In this document: piece by piece, positions 1 through 5,289 of the stretch
Numbering within the stretch: the stretch's first letter is position 1
Layout: each line of letters opens with the position of its first letter
NCBI GenBank assembly: GCA_946885605.1
Contig: CAMPGR010000180.1
Location: 1-5,828 of the forward strand
From: an uncultured Pseudomonadota bacterium
Lineage (GTDB): Bacteria; Pseudomonadota; Gammaproteobacteria; Burkholderiales; SG8-41
Reading direction: 5' to 3'
DNA length: 5,828 nucleotides
Made by a program: the position numbers and the translations under genes
The notes under the pieces: generated by a model
What the model saw: the letters and a program-made list of their open reading frames with translations, nothing else
Told to the model about the DNA's origin: nothing
The model's database searches: none

Positions 1-112
1 CATCGAGCGTTGCTCCGTTGAGTTCAATAAAGGTTTCGCAGGCGACGGCGGCCGTGCGTTTGTTGCCAGCAAAGGAAGTGTGTTTTCCGAGGCACGAGTG
101 CCTCGGCCTCAT
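1..112 (-). pseudogene. Truncated Fic/Doc (death-on-curing) toxin remnant, running off the left edge
   Basis: Reading leftward from an ATG at 112-110 gives 37 codons with no stop before the window edge. Residues 16-37 read GNKRTAAVAC followed by ETFIELNGATLD, which is the Fic/Doc core (HxFx(D/N)GNKRTA followed by a hydrophobic helix ending in LNG). Doc toxins are AMP-transferase-fold kinases that phosphorylate EF-Tu and are normally about 125-135 residues, with this motif near residue 65-75. Here only 15 residues precede it, and those before the His (about residue 11) do not resemble Doc, so the N-terminal half is gone. The motif itself is degraded to HTSFAGNKRT: the His is in place, but the Phe is shifted and the usual Asp/Asn before GNKR is Ala. 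No antitoxin is visible upstream; the flavoenzyme gene ends at 182. I see a remnant. The C-terminal half lies outside the window, so an intact reading frame there cannot be excluded. Confidence 0.72.
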
Positions 113-114
113 TG
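82..114. repeat. Copy A of a 33-bp imperfect direct repeat
   Basis: This 33-bp segment matches 155-187 at 28 of 33 positions with no gaps, at an offset of 73 bp. It ends at position 82, almost exactly where recognisable Doc homology begins on the minus strand. It contains a perfect inverted repeat (87-106). The family of this repeat is not recognised. Confidence 0.75.
87..106. other. Perfect 20-bp inverted repeat inside repeat copy A
   Basis: The sequence CCGAGGCAC-GA-GTGCCTCGG has 9-bp arms around a 2-nt centre. In RNA it could fold as an 8-bp stem with a 4-nt loop. It lies downstream of the flavoenzyme gene, so it could stabilise or end that transcript. No T-run follows it on either strand (the TTTT lies 5' of it on the plus strand), so it is not a classical intrinsic terminator. 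Confidence 0.6.
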
Positions 115-154
115 AGCCGCGCTCTGATCGGTCTTGCCCTTGCGCTTCAGCTTG

Positions 155-187
155 GTTTTCCGTGGCATCAGTGGCTCGGCTTCATTG
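155..187. repeat. Copy B of the 33-bp imperfect direct repeat, overlapping a gene end
   Basis: This is the second copy of the repeat, with 28 of 33 positions identical to copy A. It covers the TGA stop codon (184-182) of the minus-strand flavoenzyme gene. Its central palindrome has decayed, with mismatches in the arms. In one minus-strand frame the two copies read NEAEPLMPRKT (B) and NEAEALVPRKT (A). Confidence 0.75.
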
Positions 188-1360
188 CTGCGCCATGTTC
201 TCGAGAAGAGGCATTTCTCCGGTAAGCAAATAGTTCACCAGCTCTGCTACGGGGCGGATCGCGCTCCCGAAGGGCAGTCTTTCGGACCCGCGGAAAAAGA
301 GCCCCTTCTTCACGTCCCCCTTCAATGCGAGCGCGAGCCGCGTGTCGATGCAGAACTGGCCGATCGCCGCGATGCCGTCGCGCAGCCCGCATACCGTGAG
401 GCAATTGAGCCCCGGCACGCAACGCCGCGGATCGGCCTTGGCGTGCGCCTGCAGCGCCTTCTCGCGCCGCAGGTAGTTTCTGAGCCACGGGGTGAGCACC
501 GCGCGCGCCGGCAGCCCCGCGACGCTCATGAAGGTGACGATGTCCTCCGGCTTCGCCTCCGCCAGAATCCGCTTGAAGTTGGGATGCGCGTCCCCTTCGT
601 CGGTGACGGCAAACGGCGTGCCGAGCTGAACCGCCGCAGATCCCAGCGCAAGGAGCGCGGCCACTTGCTCGTGGCTGTTGATGCCGCCGGCCGGGATTAA
701 CGGAATGCGCTCGCGCTCGAGTCCCAGCTCGCGGAACAGTGCGAAAGCGCCCTCGAGCACCGGTTCGAAATCGAAACGGGGATCGGCGATCTCCTCGGCG
801 CGTGTTGCACCGAGGTGTCCACCCGCATAGCGGGGGTGCTCCATGACTATCGCGTCGGGGACCCGGTTCTTGCGCAGCCATTTCTTGAGCACGATCGCAA
901 TGCCGCGCACGTCGGAGAGGATCGGAACCAGCGCGATCTGCGGAAACTCGCGCGTGAGATCCGGCAGGTCGAGCGGCAGTCCCGCACCCATGACGATGGC
1001 GTGTGCGCCGCTTTCACAGGACTGGCGCACGTACGCCGCGTGCGCCGCCACCGCCTTCATGACGTTCACCGCAATCGCGCCTTGCCCCTGTGCGAGCGCC
1101 AGCGCCATGCGAATCTGCCGGTCAAGCGCAACGAGGTTGAGCTCGTCCAGCCGTTCCTTGTCGCTGCAGCCGCGCGCCTGCTCCAGCAGGTCGGCGTGAT
1201 GGTGGCGCAAATCGACGCTGGAGATGGTACCCAGTGCACCGAGGCGCGCCACGCTGCCCGCCAGCCGATAAGCCGAAACGCCGACGCCCATGCCACCTTG
1301 TACCACTGGAAGCAGCGATCGGCCTTTCAGATTCCAGCGGCATTGGACGAGATCGGACAT
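182..1360 (-). CDS. Nitronate monooxygenase-like FMN oxidoreductase with Cys-containing C-terminal extension
   Basis: This 392-residue protein belongs to the nitronate monooxygenase / 2-nitropropane dioxygenase family of FMN-binding TIM barrels. Visible motifs are QGGMGVGVS (residues 21-29), AGGHLG (179-184, His182 at the place of the family's catalytic His), IPAGGI (222-227) and QLGTPFAVTDEG (245-256), the last two being phosphate/FMN-binding segments. After the barrel comes a C-terminal extension (about 300-380) with Cys314, Cys320, Cys324 and Cys337 in the pattern Cx5Cx3Cx12C, then ALKGDVKKGLFFRGS. From memory this resembles a subfamily seen in anaerobes, whose substrate is not established. 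The enzyme is presumably cytoplasmic. ATG at 1360 is the only in-frame start after an upstream stop at 1399-1397. No convincing Shine-Dalgarno precedes it, so initiation may be weak. An FNR-type promoter sits directly upstream. The true substrate (nitronate, quinone or enoyl compound) cannot be read from the sequence, so no symbol is given. Confidence 0.9.
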   Translation of the reverse strand: MSDLVQCRWNLKGRSLLPVVQGGMGVGVSAYRLAGSVARLGALGTISSVDLRHHHADLLEQARGCSDKERLDELNLVALDRQIRMALALAQGQGAIAVNVMKAVAAHAAYVRQSCESGAHAIVMGAGLPLDLPDLTREFPQIALVPILSDVRGIAIVLKKWLRKNRVPDAIVMEHPRYAGGHLGATRAEEIADPRFDFEPVLEGAFALFRELGLERERIPLIPAGGINSHEQVAALLALGSAAVQLGTPFAVTDEGDAHPNFKRILAEAKPEDIVTFMSVAGLPARAVLTPWLRNYLRREKALQAHAKADPRRCVPGLNCLTVCGLRDGIAAIGQFCIDTRLALALKGDVKKGLFFRGSERLPFGSAIRPVAELVNYLLTGEMPLLENMAQQ

Positions 1361-1395
1361 GGGCGTGGGGCTTTTCGGCGCGCGGCGTGTGTTGC

Positions 1396-1437
1396 ATCAT
1401 GCCCCGTGCATGAAGCGCGGACTTTGACGTGAATCAA
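1396..1437 (-). promoter_or_regulatory. FNR/ANR-type class II promoter of the flavoenzyme gene
   Basis: On the minus strand an FNR-like box TTGATTCACGTCAA (1437-1424) matches TTGAT-N4-ATCAA at 9 of 10 fixed positions. A -10-like hexamer CATGAT lies at 1401-1396. If transcription starts near 1389, the box centre (1430.5) is at -41.5, the standard position for FNR activation at class II promoters, and the leader would be about 29 nt. The geometry is seen in the sequence; the regulator (FNR, ANR or another Crp/Fnr member) is inferred. The box lies only 12 bp beyond the nrdG stop codon, with no terminator visible between them. Confidence 0.72.
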
Positions 1438-1449
1438 AAATCGCGCACT

Positions 1450-2172
1450 TCACGCCCGACGGATTGTGAAGGTATCGAATTGCGGAGCAAGACTCGCCTC
1501 CAGCGCAGCGTCGAGACGGCGACTGGCGACATCGCGCGGCGGTCGCGAATTTTGAGATCCCACTGCGCGGCATTCCTGCAGCACGTAATGGCGAACGCCG
1601 TCGGCCGCAAGCGAGTGCGCGAGCCTACGCAGCCTGTCGCCAGCGATCAGTGAACCATCCACCGTCGTACGAAATTCGTGAGCAACACCGCTTGCGAGGA
1701 GGATCGCCATGCTTTGCCTTGCGCGCTCACCGCTTCCCGGCAGGCGCGTGATGTCGCTGTAGCGATGAAACTCCGTTTTGATATCCATGCCGACCCAGTC
1801 GAGGAGGGGCAGCGTTTCCGCGAGCCGCCTCGGGTGCATGCCGGCAGTGTGCAACGCAATCTTATATCCCAGCGCTCGCACTTCCCGCATCGCATCGGGC
1901 AGCGCTCGCTGCAGCGTTGGCTCGCCGCCGCTGAACACTACCGCATCGAGCAATCCTCGTCGCCGATCGAGAAAAGCGAGCACGTCCGGCCACGCGATCT
2001 CCGAGTCGCTGCGCCGTGGCAGCAGGTGCGGATTGTGGCAGTACGCGCAGCGCCAGGGGCAGCCCTGGCAAAACACGACCGCCGAAAGATGATCGGGATA
2101 ATCGGTCGTCGAGAGCGGAACGAGTCCGCCCACCCGCAGGCCCGGTTTCCGCGCGTTATTCCCCGTTTGCAC
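1450..2172 (-). CDS. nrdG: Anaerobic ribonucleotide reductase activating protein (radical SAM)
   Basis: This 240-residue radical SAM enzyme generates the glycyl radical on class III ribonucleotide reductase by reductive cleavage of S-adenosylmethionine with a [4Fe-4S] cluster. The cluster motif CxxxCxxC is Cys38-PWR-Cys42-AY-Cys45, inside VVFCQGCPWRCAYCHNP. The SAM-binding SGGEP is at 81-85, and the N-terminal GGLVPLSTTDYP (15-26) plus FRTTVD (167-172) fit the NrdG2-like subgroup (the TIGR02495 type) rather than the shorter E. coli NrdG. The start is GTG at 2172-2170, with GAGGAG four bases upstream, inside the end of the preceding gene. The two frames overlap by 17 bp, implying translational coupling. 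It is the last gene of the nrd operon. The alternative, an activase for another glycyl-radical enzyme, is unlikely given its neighbours. Confidence 0.95.
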   Translation of the reverse strand: MQTGNNARKPGLRVGGLVPLSTTDYPDHLSAVVFCQGCPWRCAYCHNPHLLPRRSDSEIAWPDVLAFLDRRRGLLDAVVFSGGEPTLQRALPDAMREVRALGYKIALHTAGMHPRRLAETLPLLDWVGMDIKTEFHRYSDITRLPGSGERARQSMAILLASGVAHEFRTTVDGSLIAGDRLRRLAHSLAADGVRHYVLQECRAVGSQNSRPPRDVASRRLDAALEASLAPQFDTFTIRRA

Positions 2173-2344
2173 GCCGCTCCTCGAAGAACCTGCGCTCGTA
2201 GAACTCGCCTTTCTTGCCGATATTGAACGATGAGACGGGGCGGTGATAGCCCATCACCCGGGTCCAGATTTCGCAGCGCTGCCGTTCGTCGTCGTTCAGG
2301 GCGACGGGTTGTTCGAGGTATTCGGTTTGCGTCGTGTCGTTCAT
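2156..2344 (-). CDS. nrdD: Stand-alone glycyl-radical domain of class III ribonucleotide reductase
   Basis: This 62-residue protein corresponds to the extreme C-terminus of NrdD. Residues 24-54 (CEIWTRVMGYHRPVSSF, then NIGKKGEFYERRFF) carry the glycyl-radical signature RVxGY. Gly32 is the expected radical residue, and the RPVSxxNxGKxxEFxER stretch is the usual tail after it. The first ~20 residues are acidic/polar and not conserved. In ordinary NrdD this segment directly follows the CxxC zinc site; here that body is a separate upstream protein ending at 2485. The ATG at 2344 has a strong Shine-Dalgarno (AGGGGG, 7 bases away), so independent translation is expected. It presumably binds the NrdD body to complete the active site and is the substrate of NrdG. 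The symbol is shared with the large subunit because it is part of the same enzyme. Alternative: a free-standing radical-repair (YfiD/GrcA-like) spare part, less likely because the neighbouring large gene lacks this domain. Confidence 0.9.
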   Translation of the reverse strand: MNDTTQTEYLEQPVALNDDERQRCEIWTRVMGYHRPVSSFNIGKKGEFYERRFFEERRANGE

Positions 2345-2444
2345 ACGTTATCCCCCTAGAGGTTGTTTACACGGTGCGACTTCTACTTCCCTGTACTTCG
2401 TTTTCGCCGGAGAGACGAGCTTGTGCCGTCATCGGGACACATCA

Positions 2445-2473
2445 TCGTCTTCCCGGAGAAAGCCGGGATCCAG
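2445..2473. repeat. Intergenic hairpin repeat of the TCCCGG...CCGGGATCCAGG type
   Basis: The segment carries a perfect 6-bp stem TCCCGG (2451-2456) / CCGGGA (2463-2468) around the loop AGAAAG, flanked by CGTCT and TCCAGG. It resembles the abundant proteobacterial CGTCATTCCCGCGAAAGCG-type intergenic repeats (recalled from general knowledge). It lies in the 140-bp gap between the two nrdD parts. There it could act on the polycistronic mRNA as a stabilising or attenuating hairpin. No T-run is present to make it an intrinsic terminator. Confidence 0.6.
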
Positions 2474-2484
2474 GCCGAAGCTTT

Positions 2485-4521
2485 TCACGCCGCTCTCAGC
2501 GTTTCGTGCTTGCGCGCGATCAGTTCATCGTCGCAGCGCGGGCAGAACTCGTGTTCCCCCGCGAGATAGCCGTGGCGCGGGCATATCGAAAAGGTTGGCG
2601 TCACGGTGATGTACGGCAGCGAAAAGCGCTCCAGCGCACGCCGCACGAGCCGCTTGCACGCTTCCACCGAACTCAGCCGTTCGCTCATGTAGAGATGCAG
2701 CACCGTGCCGCCGGTGTACTTGCGCTGGAGCGCTTCCTGGCGCTCGAGCGCTTCGAAAGGATCGTCGGTGAAACCCACGGGTAGCTGCGAGGAATTGGTG
2801 TAGTAAGGCATGTCCGAAGTGCCGGCCTGCAGTATGCCCGGATAGCGCCTGCGGTCTTCCTTGGCGAAGCGGTAGGTCGTGCCCTCGGCGGGCGTCGCTT
2901 CGAGGTTGTACATGTGCCCCGTTCCTTCCTGGAATTGGCGGATCTGATCCCGCACGTGATCGAGGAGCCGGCACGCGAAACGGTGGCCCCAATCGCTCGT
3001 GAGGTCGTGCTTGTCGCCGGTGAAGTTGCGGATCATCTCGTTGACGCCGTTCACGCCGATGGTGGAAAAATGATTGCGCAGCGTGCCGAGATAGCGCTTC
3101 GTGTAGGGGAACAGCCCGTTGTCCATGTGGCGCTGGATCACCTTGCGCTTGATCTCGAGGCTCTTGCGGGCGATTTCGAGGAGTTCATCGACACGCCGGA
3201 AAAGCGCCGCTTCGTCGCCGCGATGACGAAACCCGAGCCGCGCGCAGTTCAATGTCACGACGCCGAGCGAGCCGGTCTGTTCCGCCGAGCCGAAGAGGCC
3301 GTTGCCGCGTTTCATCAGCTCGCGGAGATCGAGCTGCAGACGGCAGCACATCGAGCGGATCATGTTGGGCTTCAGGTCCGAATTGATGAAATTCTGGAAG
3401 TAGGGCAGCCCGTATTTGGCCGTCATCTCGAACAGCAGCGTGCTGTTGGGATGGTCCCACTCGAAATCCGGCGTCATGTTGTAGGTGGGGATCGGGAACG
3501 TGAACACGCGACCTTTTGCATCGCCCGCCATCATCACTTCAATGTAGGCGCGGTTCACCATATCCATCTCCGGCTGCAGCTCGCCGTAGGCGAACGGCAT
3601 CTCCTCGCCGGCGATCATCGGCACCTGCTCGCGCAGGTCATCGGGGCAGGTCCAGTCGAAGGTGAGATTGGTGAACGGCGTCTGCGTGCCCCAGCGCGAC
3701 GGCACGTTGAGGTTGTAGATGAGTTCCTGGATGTATTGCTTCACTTCGCTGTATGAAAGCTGATCCTTGCGGATGAGCGGGGCGATGTAGGTGTCGAAGG
3801 AGGAAAACGCCTGCGCGCCCGCCCACTCGTTCTGCAGGGTGCCCAGGAAGTTGACGATCTGCCCCACCGCGCTGGAAAGGTGCTTCGGTGGACACGCCTC
3901 CACCTTGCCCGGAACGCCGTTCAGCCCCTCGGCGAGAAAACTGCGCAGCGACCATCCCGCGCAGTAACCGGCGAGCATGTCGAGATCGTGGATGTGGATG
4001 TCCGCCTCACGGTGTGCGGCGCCGATTTCGGGCGGATAGACGTGAGAGAGCCAGTAGTTCGCCGTGACCTTGCCCGCGACATTGAGGATCAGCCCGCCCA
4101 GCGAGTAGCCCTGGTTGGCATTCGCGTTGACACGCCAGTCCTGGTGCTCGAGGTATTCGTTCACGGAAGCCGCCACATCGACCAGCGTGCGGCGGTCCTC
4201 ACGCAGCCGCTTGTGCTGCTCGCGATACGCGATATACGCGCGCGCCGTGCGGATGTAGCCCGCGCCGATGAGCGTATGCTCGGCGCAATCCTGGATCGCT
4301 TCGATGGTCGGAGAACGCGTGTGCGCCCGTCGCGCGAGCGACGTGATTACTTCGGCGGTGAGCCCGGCCGCGGTGGTGCGATCGTATTCTCCCGTTGCGG
4401 CGCCTGCGCGCGCCAAGGCGGACTCGATTTTCGCTGCATCGAACGGAGCTCTCCGCCCGTCCCGTTTGATGACGTTTTCAAGCGCGATCCGGGCAGTAAC
4501 GCCTGCTGCAGAGCTTTCCAC
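2485..4521 (-). CDS. nrdD: Class III anaerobic ribonucleoside-triphosphate reductase, catalytic body
   Basis: This 678-residue protein reduces ribonucleoside triphosphates to dNTPs without oxygen. An N-terminal ATP-cone allosteric domain (about 14-105, starting VIKRDGRRAPFD) is followed by the ten-stranded barrel. Cys187 (LAGYCAGW) and Cys392/393 (SMCCRLQL) fit the two active-site cysteines (T4 Cys79/Cys290). NLEATPAEGTTYRF (539-552) is the conserved TPAE region. The C-terminus has the zinc site CPRHGYLAGEHEFCPRC (647-663), with His in place of the second Cys. It then ends 15 residues later with no RVxGY, so it cannot carry the radical itself; the next gene supplies that domain. The GTG start (4521-4519) has GGGGAGG four bases upstream. 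It is the first gene of the nrd operon, preceded by two NrdR boxes and FNR-like sites. Identity is certain; the split is the unusual feature. Confidence 0.96.
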   Translation of the reverse strand: MESSAAGVTARIALENVIKRDGRRAPFDAAKIESALARAGAATGEYDRTTAAGLTAEVITSLARRAHTRSPTIEAIQDCAEHTLIGAGYIRTARAYIAYREQHKRLREDRRTLVDVAASVNEYLEHQDWRVNANANQGYSLGGLILNVAGKVTANYWLSHVYPPEIGAAHREADIHIHDLDMLAGYCAGWSLRSFLAEGLNGVPGKVEACPPKHLSSAVGQIVNFLGTLQNEWAGAQAFSSFDTYIAPLIRKDQLSYSEVKQYIQELIYNLNVPSRWGTQTPFTNLTFDWTCPDDLREQVPMIAGEEMPFAYGELQPEMDMVNRAYIEVMMAGDAKGRVFTFPIPTYNMTPDFEWDHPNSTLLFEMTAKYGLPYFQNFINSDLKPNMIRSMCCRLQLDLRELMKRGNGLFGSAEQTGSLGVVTLNCARLGFRHRGDEAALFRRVDELLEIARKSLEIKRKVIQRHMDNGLFPYTKRYLGTLRNHFSTIGVNGVNEMIRNFTGDKHDLTSDWGHRFACRLLDHVRDQIRQFQEGTGHMYNLEATPAEGTTYRFAKEDRRRYPGILQAGTSDMPYYTNSSQLPVGFTDDPFEALERQEALQRKYTGGTVLHLYMSERLSSVEACKRLVRRALERFSLPYITVTPTFSICPRHGYLAGEHEFCPRCDDELIARKHETLRAA

Positions 4522-4537
4522 GGCACCTCCCCTTAAA

Positions 4538-4553
4538 CCACAATATCTTGTGG
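4538..4553 (-). promoter_or_regulatory. NrdR box 1 (proximal) of the nrdD promoter
   Basis: CCACAATATCTTGTGG is a 16-bp palindrome with perfect CCACAA/TTGTGG arms, extending to 7-bp arms at 4537-4554. It fits the NrdR consensus aCaCwAtATaTwGtGt. NrdR is the ATP/dATP-sensing repressor of ribonucleotide reductase operons. The box lies 17 bp before the nrdD start codon. Confidence 0.85.
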
Positions 4554-4568
4554 TCTGTTACAGTAGGG

Positions 4569-4584
4569 GGCCAATATATCGATA
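4569..4584 (-). promoter_or_regulatory. NrdR box 2 (distal), 31 bp from box 1
   Basis: GGCCAATATATCGATA matches the central NrdR core CwAtATaTwG at 9 of 10 positions (CAATATATCG), though its outer arms are degenerate. Its centre (4576.5) is exactly 31 bp from that of box 1 (4545.5), the usual three-turn spacing of tandem NrdR boxes. On the minus strand it contains TATATT (4578-4573), a good -10 candidate for nrdD, so NrdR binding would block the promoter directly. Confidence 0.78.
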
Positions 4585-4619
4585 TCCGGATGAGTGGTGG
4601 GCGGTTATTCGGGCACTAT

Positions 4620-4633
4620 TTGATCCACGTCAA
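4620..4633. promoter_or_regulatory. FNR/ANR-like box in the divergent region, nrdD side
   Basis: TTGATCCACGTCAA matches TTGAT-N4-ATCAA at 9 of 10 fixed positions. Its centre (4626.5) is about 61 bp upstream of a nrdD transcription start near 4565, if the TATATT at 4578-4573 is the -10. That is a class I activator position. Relative to the rightward promoter it would be near -72. The site sequence is seen; its direction of action is inferred. Confidence 0.72.
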
Positions 4634-4650
4634 AAAATGCACGCCTTCCT

Positions 4651-4692
4651 CTGACCTAAATCAAACTCCGGCTCGCGGTGCTGCCCTACCAT
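4651..4692 (+). promoter_or_regulatory. FNR/ANR-like class II promoter of the hemerythrin-usp operon
   Basis: The box CTGACCTAAATCAA (4651-4664) has one perfect half-site (ATCAA) and 8 of 10 fixed positions overall. A -10-like hexamer TACCAT lies at 4687-4692. A start near 4699 would place the box centre (4657.5) at -41.5, the class II FNR position, leaving a leader of about 50 nt. This box is centred exactly 31 bp from the one at 4620-4633. Confidence 0.65.
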
Positions 4693-4749
4693 GGCGATCA
4701 AGAATCGGGCGCAGCCGCGTCGCGTCCGGGTGTAAGCCGGAGAAAGGCG

Positions 4750-5289
4750 ATGATGGACATACAGATTACGCGGGCCATGGCGGGTTTCGATCATCCGATG
4801 GAGATGCTTGCCGCCTGTCACGAACGGATCGAATCCCGGTGCGATACGCTGCGGCGGCTGGCGGACTACGTTCCGCGACATGGAAGCGACGCCGAAGCCC
4901 AGCAGGCGGCCTCGAATGTCATGCGCTACTTCGACAGCGCCGGACGCCACCACCGCGAGGACGAGGAGCGGAACCTGTTTCCCGCGATGCTGCGCGCTGC
5001 CCGGGGCGAAACGGCGGCAGGCGTTGCGCTGCTCGCCGCGCAGCTTGCCCGCGAACACGACGAAATCGAACAGGCATGGCTCGGTCTGCGCGAGGCGCTG
5101 GAGCGCATCGCGCACGGCGGGGACGCGCCGCTCGATGCGCGGGAAGTGACCCGCTTTTGCGAACTCTACCGTGCCCACATGGCAGTGGAGGAGGCCCACC
5201 TCTTTCCGCTGGCCGATACGTTGCTGGACGAGAAGGCGCTTTCCGGGCTGGGTACGGCGATGGCGCAGCGCCGCGGCGTGAAGATCTGA
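4750..5289 (+). CDS. Hemerythrin-like HHE domain protein
   Basis: This is a 179-residue, all-helical cytoplasmic protein of the HHE/hemerythrin family, which binds a non-haem di-iron centre in a four-helix bundle. Candidate ligands are His24 (ACHERIE), His67/His68 and Glu72 (RHHREDEERNLFP), His103 with Glu105 (REHDEIE), and His143, Glu147 and His150 (RAHMAVEEAHLFP). The two E-x-x-x-LFP segments are typical of the family. I place the start at ATG 4750 because GGAG lies seven bases upstream (4739-4742). A longer frame opens at GTG 4678 but has no ribosome site and would begin inside the predicted promoter. ATG 4753 is a near alternative. It lies 31 bp upstream of the usp gene and probably shares its FNR-like promoter. 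Family members handle O2 or NO, or take part in iron-sulfur repair; which applies here is not readable. It lacks the N-terminal domain of YtfE/RIC proteins. Confidence 0.9.
   Translation: MMDIQITRAMAGFDHPMEMLAACHERIESRCDTLRRLADYVPRHGSDAEAQQAASNVMRYFDSAGRHHREDEERNLFPAMLRAARGETAAGVALLAAQLAREHDEIEQAWLGLREALERIAHGGDAPLDAREVTRFCELYRAHMAVEEAHLFPLADTLLDEKALSGLGTAMAQRRGVKI

Noticed and set aside
109..168. A 19-codon minus-strand ORF (168-109) whose TGA overlaps the ATG of the Doc fragment
   Set aside because: It is too short, lacks a ribosome site, and is probably the tail of a longer decayed frame or chance; kept only as part of the repeat finding.
168..881. A 237-codon minus-strand frame overlapping the flavoenzyme in another frame
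   Set aside because: The Arg/Ala/Gly-rich product resembles no protein family, while the overlapping frame encodes clear FMN-barrel motifs.
2385..2487. Read-through or selenocysteine use of the nrdD TGA to rejoin the glycyl-radical domain
   Set aside because: The frame after TGA stays open for about 33 codons but its sequence has no NrdD similarity and ends at TAG before the small gene, which has its own strong ribosome site.
2914..3756. A long open frame (280 codons) on the plus strand opposite nrdD
   Set aside because: It is antisense to a strongly conserved gene, its product is rich in Arg/His/Val/Glu without domains, and it has no ribosome site; it is a GC-rich codon shadow.
4678..4749. 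A longer start (GTG 4678) for the hemerythrin-like gene
   Set aside because: There is no ribosome site before it, it lies over the predicted -10 and transcription start, and the added 24 residues do not look like the HHE family; ATG 4750 has GGAG seven bases upstream.
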